A DNA stretch of 64,000 nucleotides from NCBI RefSeq assembly GCF_042429765.1, contig NZ_JBHLZU010000014.1, forward strand, positions 124,001 through 188,000. The letters are read 5' to 3'. The notes beneath the pieces were generated by a model that saw only the letters and a program-made list of their open reading frames with translations, had not been told where the DNA came from and made no database searches. Positions 35,194 through 44,572 of this stretch are shown here, piece by piece. Every line of letters begins with the position of its first letter. Within the stretch, counting starts at the first letter, position 1. The stretch is from Allokutzneria oryzae (GTDB taxonomy: Bacteria > Actinomycetota > Actinomycetes > Mycobacteriales > Pseudonocardiaceae). The position numbers and the translations under genes are program-made.

Positions 35194-36866
35194 ACGTCAC
35201 CTCCGCGTGAGACGAGTGCCCGGTAGGCGGATTCGCGCTCCAACAGCTCGGAATGCGTTCCTGACGCGACGACACGGCCATCGACGAGGAAGGCCACGAG
35301 GTCGGCCTTGGCCAGCAAGAGTGGTGAGCTGCTCGCCACCACCGTGGTCCGGCCTCGCCGTCGGACACGCAGGCGGTCGGCGATCAGGGCCTCGGTGTGC
35401 GCGTCCACGGCGGAGGAGGGCTCGACCAGGAGCAGCACGTCCGGGTCGGCGAGCAGGGCGCGTGCCAACCGCAGCCGCTGCCGCTGGCCTCCGGAGAGGC
35501 TCCACCCCTTGGCGTCCACAGTGGACGACAGGCCGTCCGGGAGCGCCGCCACCACGTCCTCGGCGGCAGCAGTGTGCAGGGCGGCCAGTATCGCCTTGTC
35601 GTTCCCGTCGGCGGCGAGGGTGTCTCGGAGCGGGCCGGCGAACAGGTAGCCGTCCACGTCACTGAGCACGATGCGGTGCCGGAGCTCGGCGAGTGCGATG
35701 CGCCGCAGGGGAACCGCACCCCATCGCGCGTCGGACTCCGTGAACCTGGCGAGGCGTTCCATGATCGTGACTGCCTCGGTCGTGTTCGCGGCCGCGATCA
35801 CCACCAGGTGCCCTGCGGGCACGTCGAGCCCGGATTCGGGGTCGCACAACGGTTCCGGCTCCGTCGGCCCCGCCTGCGTCCCCGGCTCGTCGGTGACTTC
35901 CGGCTCCAGCCGGAGCACCCGGACCACCCGTCGTGCCGCCACCAGGCCGAGGCTGAGGTCCCCCGCGCCTTCGATGAAGAAGGACACCGGCACCACGAGC
36001 ACGGCGACGTAGCCGTAGACGGCGATCATCTCGCCGATCGTGATCTCCCCCGCCGCGGTCATCCGTGCCGCTATCCACGTGATCGCACCGAGGAACAGCG
36101 CGGGCAGCCCGACTCCGAGCGCCTGGATCCAGCTGATCACGGCGCCGATCCGGTTGCCTTCCCCGCGCAGGTCCTGTGAGGCGCGTCGGTAACCGGCGAC
36201 GAACCGGTCCTTCCCGCCGATCCCGCACAGCACCCGCAGCCCGCCCGCGATGTCCGTTGCCCGCGTGGTCAGCGCCGCCTCCTGGCGCCGGTACTCGGTC
36301 TCCACGTGCTGGAGCCGGTTCAGCAACGGTCCGGTCAGGACGGCGAGCAGTGGCACGCCCAGCAGGACCACGAGCGCCAGTGTCGGCGACACCGAGAACA
36401 GCAGCACCGCGACCACGATGTAGGCGACAACACCGCCGAAACCGGGGCCGGTGACCGTCAGAGCCCAACTGATCCGCATGACGTCGGTGGAGGAGATGCT
36501 CACGACCTCCCCCGCCGAGATCTTCCTCGGCAAGGTCGCGCCCAGGTGCGCGGTCCGGCGCACCAGCGCCCGCACGGTGCGGAAGGTGGCGTCCAGGCGG
36601 ACGTGGGTCATCGTGCGATGCCGCAGCGTCTCCAGCGTCGCGTTGACGGCTCCGACTCCGACGATCGCCGCCGCCCAGGTGATCAGGGCTTGGGTGTTGC
36701 CGTCGCGCAGTCCCTCGTCGACGGCACGGGAGAGGAAGTGCGGTGGCAGCATGAGGCAGCCCATCCACACCGCGCTGATCACCCCGCCGCGCAGCACCCG
36801 GCCCGGCTGACACCTGACGAGCCACCACAGATACCTGCCCGGCCCCCTGGTGTCCGGATCACGCAT
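35190..36866 (-). CDS. ABC exporter half-transporter, subunit with intact LSGGQ and degenerate Walker motifs
   Basis: 558 residues, TMD then NBD. The Walker A position reads AAANTTEAVT instead of GxxGxGKST, Walker B reads LLLVEPSS (Asp replaced by Val), and the H-loop reads VASSSPL without His, so this subunit should hardly bind or hydrolyse ATP itself. The signature WSLSGGQRQRL is perfect and would complete the ATP site of the partner subunit encoded next. Such asymmetric heterodimers are known among bacterial exporters. ATG 36866 overlaps the radical SAM gene by 8 bp. A longer frame to 37196 exists but the extension is an artefact of the overlapping gene. Confidence 0.92.
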   Translation of the reverse strand: MRDPDTRGPGRYLWWLVRCQPGRVLRGGVISAVWMGCLMLPPHFLSRAVDEGLRDGNTQALITWAAAIVGVGAVNATLETLRHRTMTHVRLDATFRTVRALVRRTAHLGATLPRKISAGEVVSISSTDVMRISWALTVTGPGFGGVVAYIVVAVLLFSVSPTLALVVLLGVPLLAVLTGPLLNRLQHVETEYRRQEAALTTRATDIAGGLRVLCGIGGKDRFVAGYRRASQDLRGEGNRIGAVISWIQALGVGLPALFLGAITWIAARMTAAGEITIGEMIAVYGYVAVLVVPVSFFIEGAGDLSLGLVAARRVVRVLRLEPEVTDEPGTQAGPTEPEPLCDPESGLDVPAGHLVVIAAANTTEAVTIMERLARFTESDARWGAVPLRRIALAELRHRIVLSDVDGYLFAGPLRDTLAADGNDKAILAALHTAAAEDVVAALPDGLSSTVDAKGWSLSGGQRQRLRLARALLADPDVLLLVEPSSAVDAHTEALIADRLRVRRRGRTTVVASSSPLLLAKADLVAFLVDGRVVASGTHSELLERESAYRALVSRGGDV

Positions 36867-38856
36867 CCCCCACGCTCCGCACCGCCACGAGCCCCCTCGC
36901 CACAAGTTTGTCCACTGTGGACGCCAACTCGTCCACGCACGTGTCCCCCTCGGCGAGTCTACGGAGCAGCTCCTCCTCGTCCTCGCCCAGGGGATGAACG
37001 CGGGAGCCCTTCCGGTCGACCGCGATCGTGATCGCCAGGTGCGAGCGCTCGAAGCCCGCGTGCCCCTCCTCGGAGCCGGTGTCGGAAGAGCCGGTGTCGA
37101 AGTGGACCGCGCCGGAGTTGGCGACCAGGACGCGGTGCAGCTCGACGCCCTCGGCAAGCGACACCGTCGCGTCGTGCGGGATCTCCGTTTCCCCACAAGG
37201 GCTCTGCCCGTCGAAGAACCGCCGGAACTCGTTCGGCCCGAACTCGGCGATGTAGAGGATGTCCTCCGGCACGTCGACCAGCGCGACCTCCGGGTAGAGC
37301 CGCTGGATCCGCTCGGCGAGCCCCGTGCTCACGCCGGTCCGCTCCTCGTAGTCGAGGTGGTACCACCTCTGCGACGGCTCGTCCCGGACGGTGATCCCGT
37401 ACAGCTCCGGCTCGTCGGCGATCGGCGCGCCCTTGAGCAGGCGGAAGGTGCCCGCGTCGGCCCTGCCGATCACGTGCCGGTGCTCGTGGACGAACCGGTA
37501 GGTGTCCTCCGCCTCGGCCGCGGTCTCGGAGGGGAAGTCGCTGAACACCCCGGCCTCCACCGAGATCCCCGCCGTGTGGCACATCGCGAGGATCTCGGCC
37601 ATGCGCTGGGGGGTCGTGCCCTTGTCCATCGCCTTGAGCACCCGCTCGTTGGCGCTCTCCAGTCCCATGTAGAGCCGCACGCATCCGGCTTCGCGCATCG
37701 TGGCGAACACCTCCGGCGTGAAGCCCTTCTCGAAGCGCGCGACACCGTGCCAGCTGATGTCCACCTGCCGCTCCAGCAGCGCCTCCGACAGCGACCGCAG
37801 GTGCATGGGCAGCATGACGTCGGCTTCGAAGGAGAACACGTCCTCACCGGTGGCCTGCACCACTGCCGCCACGTCCTCGGCGATCAACTTCGGCGAGCGC
37901 ATCCGGTACGGCGCCAGCTTGATGAAGGCGTAGTTGCAGAACGCGCAGCGGTTGAAGTAGCAGCCGCGCGTGGGCATCATGCAGATCACCCGCTTCGGCG
38001 CGAAGTAGTCGCCCAGCGGCAGCATCGTGTAGTCGGGCGCGGGCAGCCAGTCCAGGTGCAGCTGGTAGGTCGGGTCCAGCTGTTCGCGGACCTCGCCGCC
38101 GACGTAGCGGACGACGTTGCGCACCTTTCCGAGGTCCCGGTCCTCGGCCAGGGCGTCCACGAACTCCAGGAAGGTCTCGTCGGCCTCCCCGACGAAGAAC
38201 GAGTCGAGCCAGCGGCCGAAGCGCGGGTCCGCGGTGAGCACCTCCCTGCCCCAGGTGATCACCGGCCCACCACAGGTGATGTGCACGCCGGGGTCCTGCC
38301 TGCGGATCTCCTCCGCAAGCAGGAACGCCGGGACCAACTGCGAGAAGTAGGGCACCGACAGCCCGATCACCCGGGGTTTGCGCGCCAGCAGGGACGGGAC
38401 CGCGACGTCCCGGTACCAGGCGCCCAGCGGCCCGGTCTCGGTGTCGACCGCGTGCGCGACCTCCTCGTAGCTGTCATAGCTCGCCGAGGAGTAGGAGTAC
38501 TTGCCGAAGCTCGACTCCGGCTGACCCGCGGTGATCAGGTCCCCGGCCAGGTGGAAGATCCGCTTGGCGTAGAGCAGCTTCGCCGGGTCGTAGAAGTCCA
38601 CCGGGTCGCGCAGGATGCGTCGAGCCTCGGTGATGTTCGTGACGACGTCGATCGCCACGTCCCGGTGCCGCCCCTCGGCCGCCCGCGCCAGCGGCTCCGG
38701 CCGCAGGAGCTGGTCGAAGACCTCCAGGTTCAGGTCGCGCAGCTCGACCTCGTCGTGCCCGGCCCTGCGGAGCACGGCGCCCAGCAGCGGCAGCGCGCCG
38801 TGCGGCAGTGACGGGTCCGCCGAGGGCGGGAAGACGAGTGTTACTGGGAGGCCCAT
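36859..38856 (-). CDS. B12-binding-type radical SAM protein
   Basis: 665 residues. The N-terminal region (about 1-240) resembles a cobalamin-binding Rossmann domain (VIGLSVPYFSQLVPA, then ITCGGPV), without an obvious DxHxxG ligand. The radical SAM barrel follows, with GCYFNRCAFC near 298-306, a CX4CX2C variant of the 4Fe-4S motif seen in some B12 radical SAM proteins. The C-terminal 100 residues include a small helical segment (HPLGEDEEELLRRL, LASTVDKLVARGL) that could be a PqqD-like or winged-helix unit. It may methylate an unactivated carbon or perform a rearrangement on a carrier-bound intermediate; the substrate is unknown. ATG 38856 has GAGGAG upstream; it overlaps the NRPS 3' end by 16 bp and the ABC gene by 8 bp. 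Confidence 0.87.
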   Translation of the reverse strand: MGLPVTLVFPPSADPSLPHGALPLLGAVLRRAGHDEVELRDLNLEVFDQLLRPEPLARAAEGRHRDVAIDVVTNITEARRILRDPVDFYDPAKLLYAKRIFHLAGDLITAGQPESSFGKYSYSSASYDSYEEVAHAVDTETGPLGAWYRDVAVPSLLARKPRVIGLSVPYFSQLVPAFLLAEEIRRQDPGVHITCGGPVITWGREVLTADPRFGRWLDSFFVGEADETFLEFVDALAEDRDLGKVRNVVRYVGGEVREQLDPTYQLHLDWLPAPDYTMLPLGDYFAPKRVICMMPTRGCYFNRCAFCNYAFIKLAPYRMRSPKLIAEDVAAVVQATGEDVFSFEADVMLPMHLRSLSEALLERQVDISWHGVARFEKGFTPEVFATMREAGCVRLYMGLESANERVLKAMDKGTTPQRMAEILAMCHTAGISVEAGVFSDFPSETAAEAEDTYRFVHEHRHVIGRADAGTFRLLKGAPIADEPELYGITVRDEPSQRWYHLDYEERTGVSTGLAERIQRLYPEVALVDVPEDILYIAEFGPNEFRRFFDGQSPCGETEIPHDATVSLAEGVELHRVLVANSGAVHFDTGSSDTGSEEGHAGFERSHLAITIAVDRKGSRVHPLGEDEEELLRRLAEGDTCVDELASTVDKLVARGLVAVRSVGDA

Positions 38857-41800
38857 GGTCGCGCTCCTCGCGTCTGGCCCCCGGCCCGCGCGCGGGAGCG
38901 GCGAGCACGGGCACGTCGGTCGGCCGCTTCCAGCGCGGTGTCCCCGGCCTCGCCGTCCAGGAAGGCGGCGAAGGCGCGCACGGTCGGATAGCGGAAGAGA
39001 TCCACCAGGCGGACCCGGTCGCCCCAACGCCGCGAGATCCGCCCGTGCAGCAAGGAAAGCGAGAACGAGGTGCCGCCGATGTCGAAGAAGTTGTCCTCGG
39101 CACCGAAGTCCCCCTCCAGCACCTCTGCCCACAGCCGGGCCAGTTCCCGCTCGGTGGTGCTCCAGGTGGCTCGGTCCTGTCCGGTCACCGGCGGTCGGCT
39201 GCCCGCTCCCGGTTCGTCGACGAGGCCCGCGCGGAGCCGGGAGTCCTCCAGCACCGCCTGACCTACGGCACGGGTGGGTGCCGCGACCAGCGTCGCAGTC
39301 AGCTCCAGGTACGCGGTGAGCAGCGCACTAATCCGGTCGGCGTCGTAAAGCTCGCGGTCGTAGACCAGGTCAACGGCGAAACTGTCCGCGTGCCTTTCCA
39401 CATAGACGGTCAGGTCGAACGCGGCGCCGGGCTGACCGGCGGGCAACCGTTCGGTGGTGACACCGGGCAGCACCAGCTCTCCCGGCGCGAAGCCGTAGAC
39501 GTTGAACAACACCTGCACGAGCGGGCCGCGAGTGGACTCACGGGGCACGCGAAGTTCTCCGACGATCCGCTCCAGCGGAGCGGCGGGGTGCTCAAGTGCC
39601 GCCACGAACTCGGCGGCGGAGACGCGGACCGAGTCGGCGAAGCTCCGCGCGCGATCGGCCCGGCACCGCAAGGGGGCGATCTCGACGAAGAACCCGACCA
39701 GGTCATGGAAGGCGACGTGGCCCCGATCGGCGACGGGAGTTCCGATCACCACGTCGTCGCGGCCGGTGATCCGGTGCAGCAACTCGGCGAACGCGGCGAA
39801 CAGGACCACGGAGGACGTCGTGTTCAGCTCCCCGGCCAACGTCTCGACGGCCGCCGTGACCCCGGCTTCGAGCCGACCGCGCACGAGGGCGCCTCGGTGC
39901 GTCTGCGCCGGTGGGCGCGGACGGTCGCGGGGCAGATCGACCACGGTCGGCGCGCCCGCCAGGTGATCACGCCACCAGGCCAGGTCCTCGGCGGAGCACT
40001 GCCGGTCGCGTTCGCGGCGCCAGGCGACGTAGTCGGCGTAGCCGACCGGGAGCGGCTCCAGATCGGCCGTCTCTCCACTGTGGACGGACGCGTAGGCGGT
40101 CGAGAGGTCCCGGCAGAACGGCTCCAGTGACCAGCCGTCGAACACCGCGTGGTGGAAGGTGATCGCGAGGACGTGCTCCTCGGGCGCGAGCCGCAGCAAC
40201 CGTGCCCGCACGAGCGGACCGCCCGCCAGGTCGAACGGCCGCACTGCCTCAGCGTCGAGCTCGGCTGTCACCTGCTCGGCGGTGACGTCCACGACCGGCA
40301 GCGGCACCAGGCTCGGCGCGTCGATCACCGCTCGGGGCGAACCGCCGTCGGCCGGGAAACGCCACCGCAGCACGTCCTGGCGCACCAGGACCGCGTGCAG
40401 CGCGGCACGCAGCGCCTCCGGGTCCACCGGTCCCCGCAGTCGCCGCGCCATCGGGGTGTTGTACGCGGCCGAGCCGGGGGCGAGCTGGTCGAGCAGCCAC
40501 AGTCGTCGCTGCCCCGGCGAGAGCGCGGGCCGGTGCCCGGTGGTCACCTCGACCTCGTCGAGCCGCGCGGCCGACGCGACGCGGGCGGCGAGGCGCGCCG
40601 GGGTGCGGCTGTCATAGATGTCGCCGACGCCGATGTCGCGACCGAGCTCGGCGCGCAGGGCCGCCACCATGGTCATCGCGATCAGCGAATGCCCACCGCT
40701 GTCGAAGAAGTCCTCCCCACCGCCGAGCAACTCCCGCCACACGCGGGCCACCACATCGGACAGCGACCGGCTGGGACCACTGACGGGTTCGGTGTCCCGC
40801 ACGACCATCTCCCGGAGGCTGCGCAGATCGACCTTGTGCGAGGACAGCAGCGGCAGCTCCGGGAGGCAGAACACCCGAGCCGGAACCATCGCCGCGGGCA
40901 GGCGTCCGGCGCAGTGTTCGCGCAGGGCCGCCGGGTCCACGGTCGCGGGCACGCAGAACGCGACCACCTCGGGGCCGCGCGGACCGGGGACCGTGTCCAC
41001 GACCGCGTGCCCCACCTCGGGGTGCGCCCGCAGCACGGTCTCGATCTCGCCCAGCTCCACCCGCTGGCCACGGATCTTCACCTGGCGGTCGAGCCGCCCC
41101 AGGAACTCCAGGTCTCCTTGGGCGTTGCGGCGCACGAGGTCTCCGGTGCGGTACACCCGCCCGCCAGTACCGAACGGGTCGGCGACGAACCGTTGCGCGG
41201 TGAGGCCGGGACGTCCGACGTAGCAGCGGGCGAGACCGACTCCGCCGATCAGCAGCTCTCCGGGAGTGCCGATGGGCACCGGGCGCAGTCGCTCGTCGAC
41301 CACGTGGAGCTGGTGCTCGCCCAACGCGCGGCCGATCGGGATCGGTCTGTCCCACTCGCCGTCGGCCTCGAAGCAGGACACCATCACGGTCGCCTCGGTC
41401 GGCCCGTAGCAGTTGATGAACGGGCGGCCGGAGCGCGTCCACCGCGCGACCTGCTCCGGACCCGGTGCCTCGGACCCGGTGCCGATGAGCGTCAACGCGG
41501 GCAGCGCGTCCGGGTCGATCAGTGGCAGCACCGAGACCGGCAGGTTGGCGTACTCGATGTCGTGGGCGCGCAGGAACTCCTGGAGCCGGGCGGGGTCGAG
41601 GCGGTCGGCGTCGGGGACGACCGCCACCTCCGCGCCGAGGCTGAGCGCGAGCCCGATCTCGTGGATGGAGACGTCGAAGCCGAAAGCGGAGAAGGAGACC
41701 ACGCGGGCACTCGCGTCGAGCCGGAACCGCTCGGCCGCGGCGTCCAGGTGGGCGACCAGGCCGCCGTGCCCGAGCGCGACGCCCTTCGGCTCCCCCGTCG

Positions 41801-42266
41801 AGCCCGAGGTGTACATCAGATAAGCCAGGTTCGCCGGGGTGAGCGCGACCGGCTCCGCCCCACTGGAAGCACCGCCGAGTCGAATCCGGGGAATGGCGTT
41901 GTGCGCCAACGCCTCCTCGCCGTCGTCATCGACGATCACGAGCGCGGCCCGCGCGTCGGCGAGCACCGCGTCCCGGCGGCGGCGCGGGTGGGACGGCTCC
42001 AAGGGCAGGTACACCCCACCCGCAAGCATGATCCCGAGCAGCGCGACCACCATGTCGGGCGTCCGCCGCAGGCACACGCCGGCCGGTGTCTCGGGTCCGA
42101 TGCCGCGACCGCGCAAGGTCCCCGCCAGCGCGCTCGCCGCCGCGACCAGCTCGCCGTAGCTCAGCCGCCGGTCCCACTGCCGCACGGCGATCGCATCGGG
42201 TGAGCGGCGGGCGTGGGCGAGGACGCGCTGCGGGAGCAGGGTCGGCCCAGTCATCGGCACAGTCAT
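38841..42266 (-). CDS. NRPS A-PCP-C-PCP
   Basis: 1,141 residues. The A domain (about 5-495) has TSGSTGEPKG, NCYGPTE and YRTGD, and a hand-read specificity code DVHNITCVM that matches no code I trust. PCP1 has SGGHSL near 520. The C domain (about 575-1005) has a perfect HHAVFDG. A second PCP has IGGTSF near 1064. The protein opens with A and ends with an extra PCP after C, so it can load a residue and condense it with, or receive, a partner on the terminal PCP that must be charged by an A domain elsewhere. ATG 42266 overlaps the LanB-like stop (ATGA), with GGAGG 7 nt before it. The stop is TAA. Confidence 0.93.
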   Translation of the reverse strand: MTVPMTGPTLLPQRVLAHARRSPDAIAVRQWDRRLSYGELVAAASALAGTLRGRGIGPETPAGVCLRRTPDMVVALLGIMLAGGVYLPLEPSHPRRRRDAVLADARAALVIVDDDGEEALAHNAIPRIRLGGASSGAEPVALTPANLAYLMYTSGSTGEPKGVALGHGGLVAHLDAAAERFRLDASARVVSFSAFGFDVSIHEIGLALSLGAEVAVVPDADRLDPARLQEFLRAHDIEYANLPVSVLPLIDPDALPALTLIGTGSEAPGPEQVARWTRSGRPFINCYGPTEATVMVSCFEADGEWDRPIPIGRALGEHQLHVVDERLRPVPIGTPGELLIGGVGLARCYVGRPGLTAQRFVADPFGTGGRVYRTGDLVRRNAQGDLEFLGRLDRQVKIRGQRVELGEIETVLRAHPEVGHAVVDTVPGPRGPEVVAFCVPATVDPAALREHCAGRLPAAMVPARVFCLPELPLLSSHKVDLRSLREMVVRDTEPVSGPSRSLSDVVARVWRELLGGGEDFFDSGGHSLIAMTMVAALRAELGRDIGVGDIYDSRTPARLAARVASAARLDEVEVTTGHRPALSPGQRRLWLLDQLAPGSAAYNTPMARRLRGPVDPEALRAALHAVLVRQDVLRWRFPADGGSPRAVIDAPSLVPLPVVDVTAEQVTAELDAEAVRPFDLAGGPLVRARLLRLAPEEHVLAITFHHAVFDGWSLEPFCRDLSTAYASVHSGETADLEPLPVGYADYVAWRRERDRQCSAEDLAWWRDHLAGAPTVVDLPRDRPRPPAQTHRGALVRGRLEAGVTAAVETLAGELNTTSSVVLFAAFAELLHRITGRDDVVIGTPVADRGHVAFHDLVGFFVEIAPLRCRADRARSFADSVRVSAAEFVAALEHPAAPLERIVGELRVPRESTRGPLVQVLFNVYGFAPGELVLPGVTTERLPAGQPGAAFDLTVYVERHADSFAVDLVYDRELYDADRISALLTAYLELTATLVAAPTRAVGQAVLEDSRLRAGLVDEPGAGSRPPVTGQDRATWSTTERELARLWAEVLEGDFGAEDNFFDIGGTSFSLSLLHGRISRRWGDRVRLVDLFRYPTVRAFAAFLDGEAGDTALEAADRRARARRSRARAGGQTRGARPWASQ

Positions 42267-44572
42267 CGGCACACCTCCGGGTCCCGCAGCTGGACGCGCA
42301 GCTCCGACAGGTACCGGCGCCCCTCCGCGTCGGGCAGCCAGGCGTGCTCCGGTCCGGGCAGCTGCTCGGTGACCGTCAGCGCGACCTCCCCGCCTGCCCG
42401 CGCCGCCGCGCGCAGCGCCTGGCAGAACGCCGACACGTAGAGCGGACTGGTGAAGTCCACGTACAGGGGCTTGCCCTCGGTCGCGAGCTTCACGAAAACC
42501 CGTTCGGGCAAGCCGAGTTCACGTCGCCAGCGCCGGACCGCCAGGTACTGCTCGCAGTACCCGGTGACCTCGACCAGGCCGGTCGCGGCCACGGTCGTCC
42601 GCCAGCTCTCGCGGCAGACGACCAGCCGGTCCACGGTGATCCGGGGCGTGTGCGGCCGCGCGGTCCCCGACCGGAACGCGTCCACAGCCCGCATCATCAG
42701 CATCTCGGCGAACACCTCGACCACCGGCCGCTCGAACCCGCCGGGGCCGCGCACGAGGAGCTCGCCCTGCCGCTCGGTGACGGTCAGGGCCGCGATCGGC
42801 AGCAGCCGCTCGGGATCGGCTCCGGGCGCGGCGACGAAACCGAGCTGCCGGTCGCTGGCGTTGTCCAGGCAGCGGGCCACGCGCGCGGTGACCCGGGGCC
42901 AGGTCACCGGGAACAGCGGGAGCACCCGGCCGGGGCCGAGGTCCTCGCGCAGCGCGGCGCGCAGCCACTCCGGGTCGGGGTGGACCCGGACGGTGACACC
43001 GGAGTCGAACGTCGGCCACGACACGTGCATTTCGCCGAGCACGGCGAAGAACTCCCCACGGCGCAAGGCATCGAGGTCCTCCGCGCACAGCTGGAGGTCC
43101 GGGCTGTGCACGCGTGCTCCCGGCCACCCGGGGCCTTCCGCGGGGAACAAGCCGTCGATGTCCAGTCCGGCACTGTCCAGCTGAAGGTCGCGCGTCCCTT
43201 CGGGCAGGGCGTCGAGCCCGAACAGCGCCGCCCACCGTCTGCCGAAGTCTGTCAGCACGGCCGCGACCGGGCTCTCGTCCTCGCCGAAGAACATGCCGCG
43301 CGACAGGTACCACAACTGTCCAAAAGGGACTTCACGGTCGCCCGCGTCCTCGGCGAGGTCGGCGTGCAGCCGCCGGAGACCGACCAGGGTGGCCTCGGCC
43401 AGCGCGGCGGTGAGCCAGCGCGCCAGCCGGGCCATCCCGGTGAGCGCGGGGCCGAAACCGCTCAACAGCCCGGTTCCGAAGCTCAGGTCGAGATCGCGGA
43501 CGGTGTCCTCGTGGCAGGGAGTTCGTCCCGCGTACATCTCGCCGTGCCGCTGGCGCGGCGCGCTCCCGGTGACCGAGGTGACCGCGTCGTCCAGCTCACC
43601 GAGGGCGGCGAGCAGCGCCTCCGCGTCACCCGCGGCCTTCGCCACCCCGGCCCGCGCCCGGTCGAGCCGGTCGAGCCCTGCCAGCGCCTCTTGCCGGAGC
43701 TCCGGGTCACCGATCGCCAGAATCCCTTGGCGCAGAACGGACTCCGCCGTGTAGTCGAGCGGAAGACCGATGCCCCAGGACACCAGTTCCCGGTCGTGCA
43801 GGTCGGCGAGCATCCGCTCCAGCTCGGCCCGCCCCGCGACCCGGTCTGCCAGCGCGGCCAGCACCTCCCGAGCGGGACGGCCGTCGCAGTGGGCCAGCAG
43901 CTCCGCCTGCTGCGGAGTGAGGGTCCTGGCGGGCTGGGTGGGGTGCAGCAGCAGGTTCCCGTCGAGGCTGACGTGCGGTGGCAGCCGCAGGGGCAGCCAT
44001 GCGCGGATCTCGCCGTTCTCGGCCAGCCGTCGCGCGTAGGCGTCGAGCACCCAGTACTCCAGGTGAGTCGCGCGGTCGCGGACCAGGTTCGGACCGACCG
44101 AGGCGTTCACCACGTCGGGACCGTCGGTGATCTCGACCCAGCAGACGGGTCCGAAGAAACCGATCGTCTCGACCTTGGCGCAGTAGCGCTGCCAGTAGCG
44201 CGCGAGCAACGCCTCGTCCTTGCGGCGCCGCGCGTTCAGCCGCGGCGGTTCCGCCGTGGGCGTGAGGTCGTCGGCCACCCGCAGGATCCGCGGGTTCTGC
44301 CAGACGATCGCCTCGCGCAGCAGCGGGTTCGCCGCGACCTCGGAGATCGCGCGGCTGGCGTCCCCGGCGGCCTCGGCGAACGCCCGCTCGGCCGCCTCCC
44401 GGCTCGCCTCGCCGTCGAGGTGCGCGTCGACCACCGCGGCGGCCTCGGGACTGGCGAACGCCGCGAGGCCGTCCGCCGGGAACCCGGTCGTGCGCAGCAA
44501 CGCGGGCCGCCAGATCCGCCAGTCACCACCGGGAACCGCGAGCAGGTGCTCCTCCGCGCTACGCGTTCCCAC
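42263..44572 (-). CDS. LanB-like dehydratase/glutamylation-domain protein inside an NRPS-PKS operon
   Basis: 769 residues. The hallmark is ARYWQRYCAKVETIGFFGP at about 134-152, the actinomycete form of the Lant_dehydr_N motif (RYxxR...TxFGxF) whose Arg/Thr residues bind glutamyl-tRNA in NisB-type enzymes. The length matches the glutamylation half of LanB; I see no separate SpaB_C elimination domain. Family members either dehydrate Ser/Thr of a ribosomal peptide via glutamyl esters or, as PEARL-type ligases, add an amino acid from aminoacyl-tRNA. Here the gene overlaps a PKS gene (14 bp) and an NRPS gene (4 bp), and no precursor peptide is seen beside it. It may act on a carrier-bound or released peptide. 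The GTG start at 44572 follows GGGGAG. Confidence 0.8.
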   Translation of the reverse strand: MGTRSAEEHLLAVPGGDWRIWRPALLRTTGFPADGLAAFASPEAAAVVDAHLDGEASREAAERAFAEAAGDASRAISEVAANPLLREAIVWQNPRILRVADDLTPTAEPPRLNARRRKDEALLARYWQRYCAKVETIGFFGPVCWVEITDGPDVVNASVGPNLVRDRATHLEYWVLDAYARRLAENGEIRAWLPLRLPPHVSLDGNLLLHPTQPARTLTPQQAELLAHCDGRPAREVLAALADRVAGRAELERMLADLHDRELVSWGIGLPLDYTAESVLRQGILAIGDPELRQEALAGLDRLDRARAGVAKAAGDAEALLAALGELDDAVTSVTGSAPRQRHGEMYAGRTPCHEDTVRDLDLSFGTGLLSGFGPALTGMARLARWLTAALAEATLVGLRRLHADLAEDAGDREVPFGQLWYLSRGMFFGEDESPVAAVLTDFGRRWAALFGLDALPEGTRDLQLDSAGLDIDGLFPAEGPGWPGARVHSPDLQLCAEDLDALRRGEFFAVLGEMHVSWPTFDSGVTVRVHPDPEWLRAALREDLGPGRVLPLFPVTWPRVTARVARCLDNASDRQLGFVAAPGADPERLLPIAALTVTERQGELLVRGPGGFERPVVEVFAEMLMMRAVDAFRSGTARPHTPRITVDRLVVCRESWRTTVAATGLVEVTGYCEQYLAVRRWRRELGLPERVFVKLATEGKPLYVDFTSPLYVSAFCQALRAAARAGGEVALTVTEQLPGPEHAWLPDAEGRRYLSELRVQLRDPEVCR

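Noticed and set aside
36866..37196. N-terminal extension of the second ABC gene
   Set aside because: The extra 110 codons run inside the radical SAM gene in another frame and encode only Arg/Ser/Pro-rich sequence. The real start is the ATG at 36866 followed by a normal transporter N-terminus.
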